NCBI RefSeq assembly: GCF_937967675.1
Contig: NZ_CALBSN010000068.1
Location: 1 to 52,863 of the forward strand
DNA from: an uncultured Flavobacterium sp.
GTDB lineage: Bacteria; Bacteroidota; Bacteroidia; Flavobacteriales; Flavobacteriaceae
Length of the DNA: 52,863 nucleotides
Direction of reading: 5' to 3'
A program made the translations under genes and the position numbers. The stretch's first letter is position 1, and every line of letters begins with the position of its first letter. Positions 8,529 through 17,457 of this stretch are shown in pieces. The notes beneath the pieces are model-generated. The model did no database searches and was not told the DNA's origin. It was given only the letters and a program-made list of their open reading frames with translations.

Positions 8529-10346
8529 ATGCCAAGAAAGAAATCTTTTTCCTTAAAAACGTTTTTACATAAAACTTTCCGACGTTTAGAGCGATTTGTT
8601 TTTCTTTTGAAATCGTTACTAACACCACGGCAGTTTATTTATTTTTCGTGTGTTTTAGTTGGAATTTCATCGGCATTAGCGGTAATTATTCTAAAAACAT
8701 TTGCGCATTGGGTTTATAAATCGGCTCAAAGATTAGATGATATTTTTCATCTTCCTTACAGTAATAGTACGTTACCAATTATTGGAATTATAATAACAGT
8801 AATTATTGTTAAAAAGGTTTTGGATGGATCTATTGAAAAAGGAACTTCTCAAATTATGTATGCTGTCGCCAAAAAGCGCGGAATTATGCCTAGAAAACAA
8901 ATGTTTGCCCAAATCATTACAAGTTCGTTTACGGTAGGTATGGGTGGAAGTGCAGGTTTAGAGTCGCCAATTACCGTTACGGGGGCTGCTTTTGGGAGTA
9001 ATTATGCGCAAAATTATCGTTTAAGTTACAAAGATAGGACGCTTTTGTTAGCCTGTGGTGTCGCTGCCGGAATTGGTGCTGCTTTCAACGCCCCGATTGC
9101 TGGAGTATTGTTTGCCATTGAAGTGGTACTAGCTGAAATTAGTATTACAGCCTTTATTCCGATTATGATTAGTGCAGCAACAGGTGCTTTGGTTTCAACG
9201 GTAATGTTGAATGAAAACATCTTGTTTTCGTTTAAAAAAGTACAATTTTTCGATTATCATAATTTACCCTATTATATTTTACTAGGCGTTTTAAGTGGCC
9301 TAGTTTCCATAAATTATGCGAGAACTTTCAGAAAGATTGAGCATTATTTCAGTGGACTAAAATTTAATATCATCAATAAAGCATTGTTTGGAGCCGGAAT
9401 TTTAGGTGTCTTGATTTTCTTGTTCCCTTCTTTATTTGGTGAAGGATATGAAAGTATTAAAACGCTAGCTGATAGTAATCCTGAGGGGTTGGTTCAAAAT
9501 ACTATTTTTGAACGTTTTCAAGAATCCAAATGGATTCTGTTGTTGTTTGTTGGAGCTACGATGTTGATAAAAGTTTATGCTACAAGTTTGACATTAGGTG
9601 CTGGTGGAAATGGTGGAAATTTTGCACCTTCACTTTTTGTAGGTTCGTATTTAGGATTTTGTGTGGCTTATTTTTTCAATATAATTGGTTTCGCCAAGTT
9701 ACCAATTGGAAACTTTACTCTTGTAGGAATGGCTGGAATATTGAGCGGATTATTTCACGCACCACTAACCGCAATTTTCCTTATTGCTGAAATTACGGGA
9801 GGTTATAATTTGATGGTTCCTTTAATGATTGTTTCTTCGGTAAGTTTTGCAATTTCAAAACGTTTTGAGCCTTATTCCTTCGATATTAAAAATTTAGCAG
9901 ATAAAGGTGAAGTCTTTACGGATAATCGTGATGCTAATATTTTGAATTCTATTGATGTAGCTAAATTAATTCAAACTGATTTCAAATCCATTTCGGTTAG
10001 TAATAATTTGGAAGAATTAGTTGAGAAAATCCAACAATCAGATGCTGATATTTTTCCTGTCTTGGATGAAAAAAATACGCTTTTAGGCTTGATATTGTTA
10101 GATGAAATCAGACCAATTGTTTTCTCACAATTCAAAGTAAAATACACTTCAACATATGAAGTCATGCAACCTCCAAAAGAAATTATTTTCTATGATGAAA
10201 CTTTAGAAACCATTATGGAGAAATTTGATACATCAGGTTGTAAAGTCTTACCAGTTTTAAAAGATGGCATCTTCCTTGGATTCATATACAAACAACTTAT
10301 TCTAGAAAAATACAGAATGCGTTTGAAATCGATGATTATTGAATAA
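8529..10346 (+). CDS. CLC-family chloride channel/transporter with C-terminal CBS pair
   Basis: This 605-residue protein has a basic N-terminus, about ten or more hydrophobic helices (about 35-440), then two CBS domains (about 465-600; FPVLDEKNTLLGLI and KVLPVLKDGIFLGFI). CLC signatures are visible: GMGGSAGLESPITVTGAA with the probable gating glutamate Glu145; FNAPIAGVLFAIEVV; and GAGGNGGNFAPSLFVG, which corresponds to GxFxP. The residue aligned with the internal proton glutamate of E. coli ClC (E203) is Val199, as in CLC channels. It would move chloride or another anion across the inner membrane, with the CBS pair possibly sensing adenine nucleotides. The N-terminal GSGIP motif is altered (KGTSQIM). 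Confidence 0.85.
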   Translation: MPRKKSFSLKTFLHKTFRRLERFVFLLKSLLTPRQFIYFSCVLVGISSALAVIILKTFAHWVYKSAQRLDDIFHLPYSNSTLPIIGIIITVIIVKKVLDGSIEKGTSQIMYAVAKKRGIMPRKQMFAQIITSSFTVGMGGSAGLESPITVTGAAFGSNYAQNYRLSYKDRTLLLACGVAAGIGAAFNAPIAGVLFAIEVVLAEISITAFIPIMISAATGALVSTVMLNENILFSFKKVQFFDYHNLPYYILLGVLSGLVSINYARTFRKIEHYFSGLKFNIINKALFGAGILGVLIFLFPSLFGEGYESIKTLADSNPEGLVQNTIFERFQESKWILLLFVGATMLIKVYATSLTLGAGGNGGNFAPSLFVGSYLGFCVAYFFNIIGFAKLPIGNFTLVGMAGILSGLFHAPLTAIFLIAEITGGYNLMVPLMIVSSVSFAISKRFEPYSFDIKNLADKGEVFTDNRDANILNSIDVAKLIQTDFKSISVSNNLEELVEKIQQSDADIFPVLDEKNTLLGLILLDEIRPIVFSQFKVKYTSTYEVMQPPKEIIFYDETLETIMEKFDTSGCKVLPVLKDGIFLGFIYKQLILEKYRMRLKSMIIE

Positions 10347-10349
10347 ATT

Positions 10350-10529
10350 ATGAAAAATATAACCATATCAATATTATTAATTCTAGCGGGAATATTTATT
10401 CTCTTTATCACTTTAAAAGATAACAAATCTAGAAAACCAGAACTAACAACATCTTACATCATGCATCTGAAAGGATTTATTGGTGGCTTTGTTTTAATTA
10501 TAATTGGGATCTTAATTTTATTAAAATAA
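10350..10529 (+). CDS. Small two-helix membrane protein (59 aa)
   Basis: The ATG lies 3 nt after the CLC stop codon and the reading frame is open for 59 residues (MKNITISILLILAG to IIGILILLK). Two hydrophobic segments, about 5-21 and 44-58, are separated by a polar, basic loop (TLKDNKSRKPELTTSY). Tight spacing and good membrane character suggest a real gene co-transcribed with the CLC transporter. I do not recognise a family; a role as an accessory subunit is only a guess. Confidence 0.5.
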   Translation: MKNITISILLILAGIFILFITLKDNKSRKPELTTSYIMHLKGFIGGFVLIIIGILILLK

Positions 10530-10829
10530 TTTTAATTCTAAACCTAAAAACTTTATCTAGATTTTAAAATGATGTTATGAATGATTATTCTAATCATAAA
10601 ATATTATTTATTTGAAAAACAATTCCAATAAATTTCTTAGTAGGAATGTCCCCTTGAGGGGACTTTAGGGGTGTTTATTACTTTTTGGAATACATATTTT
10701 AGAAATTACAGAAATTTTAAGAATCTTTCATCTAAAATCTAATTTCTATTATTAAATATTTAAATATCGGATAAAATATTTTTTTATTCTATCCGATATT
10801 AATACCTTTGTGTTGAGAATAAAATAAAT
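10530..10829. other. 300-bp intergenic region upstream of the Fic gene
   Basis: No gene is seen. It holds a GC-rich hairpin, GTCCCCTTGAGGGGAC (10648-10663), followed by TTTAGGGGTGT. I have seen this unit as a dispersed intergenic sequence in Bacteroidota. It also holds the dyad and -7 box described separately. Confidence 0.6.
10763..10810 (+). promoter_or_regulatory. Operator-like dyad and -7 box upstream of the Fic gene
   Basis: AATATCGGATA (10763-10773) and its perfect inverted copy TATCCGATATT (10790-10800) are separated by 16 nt of A/T. TACCTTTG (10803-10810), an exact TAnnTTTG -7 box, begins 2 nt after the right arm, so the dyad covers the -33 region. This geometry fits a repressor or autoregulator site controlling the Fic gene, whose ATG is at 10830. 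Confidence 0.55.
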
Positions 10830-11792
10830 ATGTGGAATATTGATTTATCCTATCGAGAAGAATTTCAATCAACATTCGAAAGATTGTATGATAAATTGGC
10901 TGTGCTCAATCAAAATAGGCCGCTGCCATATTCTGCTATATCAAAAATTAAAGAGTCGCTTTCAATTGAGTGGACTTATAATTCGAATAGTATTGAAGGA
11001 AATACACTATCCCTTCGAGAAACACAAATGGTACTTCAAGATGGAATTACCGTGAAAGGAAAATCATTGCGAGAACATTTTGAAGCTAAAAATCACGAGC
11101 ATGCGATTAATTATTTATATCAAATCATCAATGATAATTATTTGTTAAGAAGTATTGATATTTTATCGCTTCATGGTTTAGTTTTGCGCACCATTGAAGA
11201 TGATTTTGCAGGAAGAATTAGAAATGCTGGCGTTCGAATCACTGGAGCAAATTTTGTTCCGCCAAATGCAAATAAAGTTTCAGATTTGTTAGATGAATTA
11301 ATTCAATTTGTAAATGAAAATCCGTTGCAATTGAATGATATTGAATTAGCTACTATTTTTCATCACAAATTAGTTTGGATTCATCCCTTTTTTGATGGAA
11401 ATGGAAGAACCGTTCGTTTAGCAATGAATTTATTACTCATGCGAAGAGGTTTTCCGCCAGCCATCATCTTAAAAAATGACAGAAAAAAATATTACGATGC
11501 TTTAAATCAAGCTAATAATAATAACTATCAAAAGTTAACGTTATTAATGTGTCAAGCTCTAGAAAGAACGGTTAATATCTATTTAACTTCAATTCCAAGT
11601 GATAATGATGATGAATATCAATCTATTGCTAATATTGTAAGCGAGCCTAATACTCCATACAGTCAAGAGTATGTTAGTTTATTGGCACGCCAAGGAAAAA
11701 TTGATGCTTATAAAGAAGGAAGAAATTGGGTTACCACAAAAAAAGCTATTAACGATTACATCAATAATAGACAAAGAAAGCGTTTATTATAG
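10830..11792 (+). CDS. Fic-domain protein (probable AMPylase) with winged-helix C-terminus
   Basis: This 320-residue protein has the Fic core HPFFDGNGRTVR (185-196), matching HxFx(D/E)GNGRxxR, so the active-site His185 and the ATP-binding loop are intact. Upstream, SNSIEG (52-57) matches the inhibitory-helix motif (S/T)xxxE(G/N), with Glu56 placed to block ATP; this makes it an N-terminally self-inhibited (class II) Fic enzyme. The C-terminal part (about 255-315; EYVSLLARQGKIDAYKEGRNW) looks like a winged-helix or excisionase-like DNA-binding domain. Family members transfer AMP to target proteins. The DNA-binding tail and the upstream dyad suggest autoregulation. The target is unknown. Confidence 0.85.
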   Translation: MWNIDLSYREEFQSTFERLYDKLAVLNQNRPLPYSAISKIKESLSIEWTYNSNSIEGNTLSLRETQMVLQDGITVKGKSLREHFEAKNHEHAINYLYQIINDNYLLRSIDILSLHGLVLRTIEDDFAGRIRNAGVRITGANFVPPNANKVSDLLDELIQFVNENPLQLNDIELATIFHHKLVWIHPFFDGNGRTVRLAMNLLLMRRGFPPAIILKNDRKKYYDALNQANNNNYQKLTLLMCQALERTVNIYLTSIPSDNDDEYQSIANIVSEPNTPYSQEYVSLLARQGKIDAYKEGRNWVTTKKAINDYINNRQRKRLL

Positions 11793-11808
11793 CGCTTTCT
11801 TTTTTTAA
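11773..11808 (+). terminator. Intrinsic terminator of the Fic gene
   Basis: AAAGAAAGCG and CGCTTTCTTT form a perfect 10-bp stem followed by a T-run. The hairpin spans the stop codon of the Fic gene. Confidence 0.75.
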
Positions 11809-11850
11809 TTTCTTCACATTTGTCTACCACAAAAATTGAATTGAAATCAG

Positions 11851-11858
11851 TATCTTTG
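11851..11858 (+). promoter_or_regulatory. Candidate -7 box for uvrA
   Basis: TATCTTTG is an exact TAnnTTTG match 16 nt upstream of the preferred uvrA ATG. I see no well-spaced -33 TTG. Confidence 0.4.
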
Positions 11859-11874
11859 CGTTTTGCCAAAAAAT

Positions 11875-14706
11875 ATGCAACACACAGAAGAAACAATCGA
11901 AATTATTGGAGCAAGAGCCCATAATCTTAAAAATATTGATGTTACAATTCCACGAGAAAAACTAGTGGTTATTACAGGTTTGTCGGGTTCTGGAAAATCT
12001 TCATTGGCTTTTGATACGATTTATGCCGAAGGACAACGAAGATATATAGAAACGTTCTCTGCTTACGCTCGACAATTTCTTGGAGGATTAGAACGACCTG
12101 ATGTGGATAAAATCGACGGACTTTCGCCTGTGATTGCTATTGAGCAAAAAACGACTAGTAAATCGCCTCGTTCTACTGTAGGAACGATTACTGAAATTTA
12201 TGATTTCTTACGTTTGTTGTACGCTCGTGGTGCCGATGCTTACAGTTACAATACGGGCGAAAAGATGGTTTCGTATTCGGATGAACAAATCAAGCAATTG
12301 ATTTTAGAGGATTTTAATGGAAAACGCATCAATATTTTAGCACCAGTTGTTCGTTCTCGTAAAGGTCATTATCGCGAATTATTTGAGCAAATTGCCAAAC
12401 AAGGTTTCTTAAAAGTTCGAGTAAATGGCGAGATTCGTGATTTAGAATACGGTATGAAAGTTGATCGTTATAAAACGCATGACATCGAAATAGTAATTGA
12501 TAGAATGGCGATTGACAACGAAGAAGACACCGATAAACGCTTATCAGAAAGTATCAAAACCGCAATGTATCATGGGGATGATGTAATGATGGTGATTGAA
12601 CAAGAAAGTCAAGAAGTACGTTTTTACAGTCGTAATTTAATGTGTCCTTCTTCTGGAATATCCTATCCAAATCCGGAACCCAATAATTTTTCATTCAACT
12701 CTCCAAAAGGTGCTTGTCCGTGTTGTAACGGATTAGGAACGGTGAATGAAATCAACTTACAAAAAATTATCCCAAATCCGAAATCATCAATTAAAAATGG
12801 TGGTTTTGCTCCTTTGGGTGAATATAAAAGTTCGTGGATTTTTAAGCAATTGGAAATTATCGCACAAAAATATGACTTCAAAATAACCGATGCCATCGAA
12901 ACCATTCCGCAAGAAGCAATGGACATGATTTTGTATGGTGGAAATGAAAAATTCTCAGTCGTTTCAAAGGTTATGGGAATTACTAAAGATTATAAAATTG
13001 ATTTTGAAGGAATTTCTAACTTCATTAAAAATCAATACGATAATTCCGATTCGGCAAGTATCAAACGTTGGGCAAAAGAATTTATGGATGAAAACGATTG
13101 TCCAGAATGCGAAGGAACGCGTTTGAGAAAAGAATCGTTATATTTTAAATTAAACGGAAAAAACATAGGTGAATTAGTCCAAATGGACGTAGCTGAATTA
13201 TCCGAATGGTTTGCCGATTTACCAAATCATCTTTCTGAAAAACAACAAGTTATTTCAACTGAAATTTTAAAAGAAATTACAGCGAGATTGCAGTTTTTGT
13301 TGGATGTTGGTTTGAACTATTTATCCTTAAACCGAAGTTCAAAATCGCTATCTGGTGGTGAAGCGCAACGTATTCGATTGGCAACGCAAATTGGTTCGCA
13401 ATTGGTTGGTGTTTTATATATTTTAGATGAACCAAGTATAGGTTTGCATCAAAGAGACAATGAGCGTTTGATTAAATCGTTAGAAAGTTTGCGCGATATC
13501 GGAAACTCAGTAATCGTGGTTGAACACGACAAAGACATGATTGAACGTGCTGATTATGTTATTGATATTGGTCCAAAAGCAGGTCGTTTTGGTGGACAAA
13601 TCATCAGTAAAGGAACACCAAAAGAATTGCTAAAAGAAAATACGATTACGGCTCAGTACATGAGTGGTAAAATGCAGATTGAAGTTCCAAAATCACGTCG
13701 TGAAGGTAATGGTAAATACATCAAATTATCAGGTGCTACGGGAAATAACTTAAAAAATGTTTTGATTGAAATTCCGCTAGGAAAATTGGTTTGTGTTACC
13801 GGAGTTTCTGGAAGTGGAAAATCGACTTTAATTAACGAAACCTTGTATCCGATATTAAATGCGCATTTTTTCAATGCTGTTAAAAAGCCACAACCTTACA
13901 AGAAAATCGAAGGTTTAGAACATATCGATAAAGTAATCGACATCGATCAAAGTCCGATTGGAAGAACACCGCGTTCTAATCCAGCGACTTATACAGATGT
14001 GTTTTCAGAAATTAGAACTTTATTTACTCAAGTTCCAGAAGCGATGATTCGTGGTTATAAACCTGGAAGATTCAGTTTTAATGTAAAAGGCGGTCGCTGT
14101 GAAAATTGCGAAGGTTCTGGAGTTCGAACTATCGAAATGAGCTTTTTACCAGACGTTTACGTGGAATGTGAAACCTGTATGGGAAAACGATTCAACAGAG
14201 AAACATTGGAAATTCGTTACAAAGGAAAATCAATTTCTGACGTGTTAAACATGACGGTTGATGAAGCTGTGGATTTCTTTGAAAATATTCCAAAAATTTA
14301 TCGAAAAGTAAAAACCATTCAAGATGTTGGATTGGGTTATATCACATTAGGGCAACAAAGCACAACGCTTTCAGGTGGTGAAGCACAGCGTATCAAATTA
14401 GCAACTGAACTTTCTAAAAAAGATACGGGTAATACGTTTTATATTTTAGATGAACCTACAACAGGATTACATTTTGAAGATATTCGAGTTCTTATGGATG
14501 TAATCAATAAGTTAGTTGATAAAGGAAACACCGTTTTAATTATCGAACACAATTTGGATGTTGTAAAATTATCGGATTATATTATCGACATTGGTTACGA
14601 AGGTGGAAAAGGTGGCGGAGAAGTTGTAGCTAAAGGAACTCCAGAGGAAATCGTGAAAAATAAAAAAAGTTATACGGCGCAGTTTTTGAAAAAAGAATTA
14701 TCTTAG
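11875..14706 (+). CDS. uvrA: UvrABC excinuclease subunit A
   Basis: The preferred start is ATG 11875 (MQHTEETIEIIGARAHNLKN), giving 943 residues; an in-frame TTG at 11863 is unlikely. UvrA is the damage-recognition ATPase of nucleotide excision repair and loads UvrB. Both ABC modules are complete: Walker A GLSGSGKSS (35-43) and GVSGSGKST (about 643-651); signatures LSGGEAQRIRLA and LSGGEAQRIKLA; Walker B-like LYILDEPS and FYILDEPT. The C-terminal zinc module (CENCEGSG ... CETCMGKR) is intact. The first zinc module reads CPSSG where E. coli has CPICG, so one cysteine is replaced by Ser; the second pair (CPCC) is present. Flavobacteria may carry additional UvrA paralogs. Confidence 0.93.
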   Translation: MQHTEETIEIIGARAHNLKNIDVTIPREKLVVITGLSGSGKSSLAFDTIYAEGQRRYIETFSAYARQFLGGLERPDVDKIDGLSPVIAIEQKTTSKSPRSTVGTITEIYDFLRLLYARGADAYSYNTGEKMVSYSDEQIKQLILEDFNGKRINILAPVVRSRKGHYRELFEQIAKQGFLKVRVNGEIRDLEYGMKVDRYKTHDIEIVIDRMAIDNEEDTDKRLSESIKTAMYHGDDVMMVIEQESQEVRFYSRNLMCPSSGISYPNPEPNNFSFNSPKGACPCCNGLGTVNEINLQKIIPNPKSSIKNGGFAPLGEYKSSWIFKQLEIIAQKYDFKITDAIETIPQEAMDMILYGGNEKFSVVSKVMGITKDYKIDFEGISNFIKNQYDNSDSASIKRWAKEFMDENDCPECEGTRLRKESLYFKLNGKNIGELVQMDVAELSEWFADLPNHLSEKQQVISTEILKEITARLQFLLDVGLNYLSLNRSSKSLSGGEAQRIRLATQIGSQLVGVLYILDEPSIGLHQRDNERLIKSLESLRDIGNSVIVVEHDKDMIERADYVIDIGPKAGRFGGQIISKGTPKELLKENTITAQYMSGKMQIEVPKSRREGNGKYIKLSGATGNNLKNVLIEIPLGKLVCVTGVSGSGKSTLINETLYPILNAHFFNAVKKPQPYKKIEGLEHIDKVIDIDQSPIGRTPRSNPATYTDVFSEIRTLFTQVPEAMIRGYKPGRFSFNVKGGRCENCEGSGVRTIEMSFLPDVYVECETCMGKRFNRETLEIRYKGKSISDVLNMTVDEAVDFFENIPKIYRKVKTIQDVGLGYITLGQQSTTLSGGEAQRIKLATELSKKDTGNTFYILDEPTTGLHFEDIRVLMDVINKLVDKGNTVLIIEHNLDVVKLSDYIIDIGYEGGKGGGEVVAKGTPEEIVKNKKSYTAQFLKKELS

Positions 14707-14794
14707 CAACCTAATTACTACACACGACAACACTGCTAAAACTTTATTATTTAATCGTAATAGTTTGTTTACAAACAAATTAACTAAAATTACT

Positions 14795-15520
14795 ATGGCA
14801 GCAGATCAGTACGAAAACGAAGAACACAGAATTCAAGAGAAATTCAAGCAAAAGACTTGGAATGAAATAAGAACTAATGATTCATGGGCAATTTTTAAAA
14901 TCATGTCAGAATTCGTAAATGGTTACGAATCCATGGGAAGAATTGGTCCTTGTGTATCTATTTTTGGTTCGGCAAGAACAAAACCAGAAGACAAATATTA
15001 TTTATTAGCCGAAAAAATCGCGTATAAAATTAGTAAAGCAGGTTACGGAGTAATTACTGGTGGTGGTCCTGGTATCATGGAAGCAGGAAATAAAGGAGCT
15101 CATTATGGTGGAGGAACTTCAGTAGGTTTAAACATCGAATTGCCTTTTGAGCAACACTTTAATCCGTATATCGATAAAGATAAAAACTTAAACTTTGATT
15201 ACTTCTTCGTAAGAAAAGTAATGTTCGTAAAATATTCGCAAGGTTTCGTGGTAATGCCAGGAGGTTTTGGAACCTTAGACGAATTATTTGAAGCGATAAC
15301 ATTAATTCAGACTAAGAAAATTGGAAAATTCCCAATTATTTTAGTGGGAACAGAATTCTGGTCAGGTTTATTAGATTGGATAAAAAATGTAATGATTGAC
15401 AAAATGAAAAACGCCAATCCAGAAGATATGAACTTAATCAAAGTCGTTGATACAGAAGATGAGGTATTGGAAGCGTTAGATAACTTCTACAAAAAATACA
15501 ATTTGTCTCCAAACTTCTAA
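14795..15520 (+). CDS. LOG-family protein (TIGR00730, cytokinin riboside monophosphate phosphoribohydrolase type)
   Basis: The start is taken at ATG 14795 (MAADQYENEEHRIQEKFKQK), which gives 242 residues; the in-frame TTG at 14765 would add a non-conserved extension. The Rossmann-type core carries CVSIFGSARTKP, the signature GGGPGIMEAGNKGA and the PGGFGTLDE motif that defines the LOG family. LOG enzymes cleave nucleoside 5'-monophosphates to base and ribose phosphate. Proteins of this subgroup are often mislabelled lysine decarboxylase. The bacterial physiological substrate is uncertain. Confidence 0.85.
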   Translation: MAADQYENEEHRIQEKFKQKTWNEIRTNDSWAIFKIMSEFVNGYESMGRIGPCVSIFGSARTKPEDKYYLLAEKIAYKISKAGYGVITGGGPGIMEAGNKGAHYGGGTSVGLNIELPFEQHFNPYIDKDKNLNFDYFFVRKVMFVKYSQGFVVMPGGFGTLDELFEAITLIQTKKIGKFPIILVGTEFWSGLLDWIKNVMIDKMKNANPEDMNLIKVVDTEDEVLEALDNFYKKYNLSPNF

Positions 15521-15526
15521 AAAAGC

Positions 15527-15556
15527 AAAAGTCCTTCAAATCGAAGGACTTTATTA
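15527..15556. terminator. Terminator between LOG gene and hydrolase gene
   Basis: AAGTCCTTC (15529-15537) pairs perfectly with GAAGGACTT (15543-15551) across AAATC. It lies between converging genes and can serve both. Confidence 0.75.
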
Positions 15557-16417
15557 TTTTGAAATGAATTCTTTGATTTTGTTTATCACAGCTTCATCGC
15601 CAAGAATTTTACGATGTCCCAAACCTTCTGTAATTACAAGTTCGGAACCTTCTAAATGTTGGTGAATATGATAAGCCGCTTTCACGGAAACATCATCATC
15701 TTCTTTATCGTGCATGATTAAAACTGGAATTTTAATTTCTTTAGCTGCTTTGTAAGCTGAATAATCATCCATTTTTCCAACAAAACGTTTTTCGAAATGA
15801 TCTCGTAATTTGATTCCGTATTCAGGTTTTAATTGTAATTTTTTGATAAAATCATCAATAATGTCTTGAATAATATCTCCAGCTCCAATGGTTACTGCTT
15901 TTTTAACATTCAGATTTTGTTTAATCGCATTCAAAACCGACATACCACCAAGCGAATGTCCAATGGCAAATTCAAAAGAACCGTATTGTTTTTCCAATTC
16001 TAAAATGGAAGCAATAAATTCGGTCATTATCGAATAATTTCCTTTTGATTTCCCATGTGCTGGTGCATCAAAACTTATCGTCATGTAGCCCATTTTTAGT
16101 AATTCATCAGCAATTTTTACTAATTGCGTTCCTCTACCAGACCATCCGTGAACTAAAAGTACTTTTTTATCGCTTTTGCCATATTCATACAATATGATTT
16201 CTTTATTTATGGCACGGACTAAAATACTTTTTTGAAGACTTTCGCGTTCCATGTGTAATTCGCGCTTTGGTAATTTATGGCGAATTGGAGTGGTAAAAAG
16301 TTTAGCCGCAAATTTAGTTGTTAAACTAGGAGAAATAGCTTGCAAAAATTTTGCTGTATACAAAATAATTTTAGGTATTTCTATAACTTGTGATTGCTTT
16401 TGTTTCTTTTTTGGCAT
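15554..16417 (-). CDS. Alpha/beta hydrolase
   Basis: This 287-residue protein has a hydrophobic N-terminal stretch (about 15-45) and then an alpha/beta-hydrolase fold: oxyanion-hole LLVHGWSGRG, FDAPAHGKSKG, nucleophile elbow GHSLGG with Ser155, an acid in VLIMHDKEDDDV, and a C-terminal His in GLGHRKILGD. The triad is therefore complete. The fold covers esterases, lipases and thioesterases; the substrate cannot be read from the sequence. It is a stand-alone gene, convergent with the LOG gene. Confidence 0.85.
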   Translation of the reverse strand: MPKKKQKQSQVIEIPKIILYTAKFLQAISPSLTTKFAAKLFTTPIRHKLPKRELHMERESLQKSILVRAINKEIILYEYGKSDKKVLLVHGWSGRGTQLVKIADELLKMGYMTISFDAPAHGKSKGNYSIMTEFIASILELEKQYGSFEFAIGHSLGGMSVLNAIKQNLNVKKAVTIGAGDIIQDIIDDFIKKLQLKPEYGIKLRDHFEKRFVGKMDDYSAYKAAKEIKIPVLIMHDKEDDDVSVKAAYHIHQHLEGSELVITEGLGHRKILGDEAVINKIKEFISK

Positions 16418-16550
16418 TATTAAATTTTTTTGCGAAGTTACAAATAATGGAGTTTCAGGATGAAAATTTCCATATAAAATAAAGTTAAATTACGTTTTTA
16501 AATTGTAATAATTTTGATGTTGGATTTTTAAAATTTAAAAGTATAAATCG

Positions 16551-16558
16551 TATTTTTG
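16551..16558 (+). promoter_or_regulatory. Candidate -7 box for the M48 lipoprotein gene
   Basis: TATTTTTG matches TAnnTTTG and lies 15 nt upstream of the ATG at 16574. The position also argues against the in-frame TTG at 16556 as start. Confidence 0.4.
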
Positions 16559-16573
16559 TTAAAAATTAATCTT

Positions 16574-17392
16574 ATGAATAATAAAACTAAAATTATCACC
16601 CTAGCACTTTTAGTAATCGTAATATCATGTGCAAAAAACCCTTTTACAGGTAAAAATACTTTAGCTCTAGTCCCTAATAGTGAAATTTTACCATCTGCTT
16701 TTCAGCAGTATAATCAGTTTCTATCTGAAAATAAAGTAATTACAGGAACTAATGATGCTAAAAAAGTAGAAACTGTTGGTACAAAAATTAAAGTAGCAGC
16801 TGAACGTTGGTTAAATGCAAACGGATATGCTACTTATTTAAATGGATATGCATGGGAATATAAATTAGTTGAGAGTAAAGAAGTTAATGCATGGTGTATG
16901 CCTGGTGGTAAAATTGTTTTTTACACTGGAATTTTACCTATTTGTAAAGATGATGCAGGTATGGCTACTGTTATGGGACACGAAGTGGCTCATGCTTTAG
17001 CTAATCATGGTCAACAAAGAATGAGTGCTGGAGTATTGCAACAAGCTGGTGCTGCTGGTGTTGCAGTCGCAACAGGAAATAAATCCAAAGAAACACAACA
17101 AATTGCAATGACAGCTTATGGAGCTACTACTCAATTTGGTGGAATGTTACCTTTTAGTAGAGCACATGAAAGTGAAGCCGATATGATTGGATTAACCTTA
17201 ATGGCAATTGCAGGTTATAATCCTGATACAGCTGTTGCTTTCTGGGAAAGAATGGCGGCGCAATCTGGAGGGCAAGCACCACCAGAATTTATGAGTACGC
17301 ACCCTAGTAATGCTACTCGTATCGCTAAGATTAAGGAATTAATTCCAAAGGCTAAAGCCGAAGCCGCTAAGTTTGGTGTAACTTTTAAATAA
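16574..17392 (+). CDS. M48-family metalloprotease lipoprotein
   Basis: Taking ATG 16574, the 272-residue protein starts MNNKTKIITLALLVIVISC, a lipoprotein signal with lipobox Cys. The zinc site HEVAH (136-140) lies in VMGHEVAHALANHGQQRM, and the third ligand is Glu201 in HESEADMIGL, the M48 (Ste24/BepA/LoiP) pattern. The downstream MSTHPSNATRI motif is also typical. It is likely a periplasmic quality-control protease anchored to a membrane. There are no TPR repeats after the catalytic domain, so it resembles LoiP/YcaL more than BepA. Confidence 0.88.
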   Translation: MNNKTKIITLALLVIVISCAKNPFTGKNTLALVPNSEILPSAFQQYNQFLSENKVITGTNDAKKVETVGTKIKVAAERWLNANGYATYLNGYAWEYKLVESKEVNAWCMPGGKIVFYTGILPICKDDAGMATVMGHEVAHALANHGQQRMSAGVLQQAGAAGVAVATGNKSKETQQIAMTAYGATTQFGGMLPFSRAHESEADMIGLTLMAIAGYNPDTAVAFWERMAAQSGGQAPPEFMSTHPSNATRIAKIKELIPKAKAEAAKFGVTFK

Positions 17393-17415
17393 TTAAAAAA
17401 TTACTATTATATTTG

Positions 17416-17442
17416 AATCCCGACACTGTCGGGATTTTTTAT
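17416..17442 (+). terminator. Intrinsic terminator after the M48 gene
   Basis: AATCCCGACA (17416-17425) and TGTCGGGATT (17427-17436) form a perfect stem followed by a T-run. It sits 24 nt after the stop codon and before the MFS start. Confidence 0.8.
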
Positions 17443-17457
17443 TTAAAAACAATTGCT

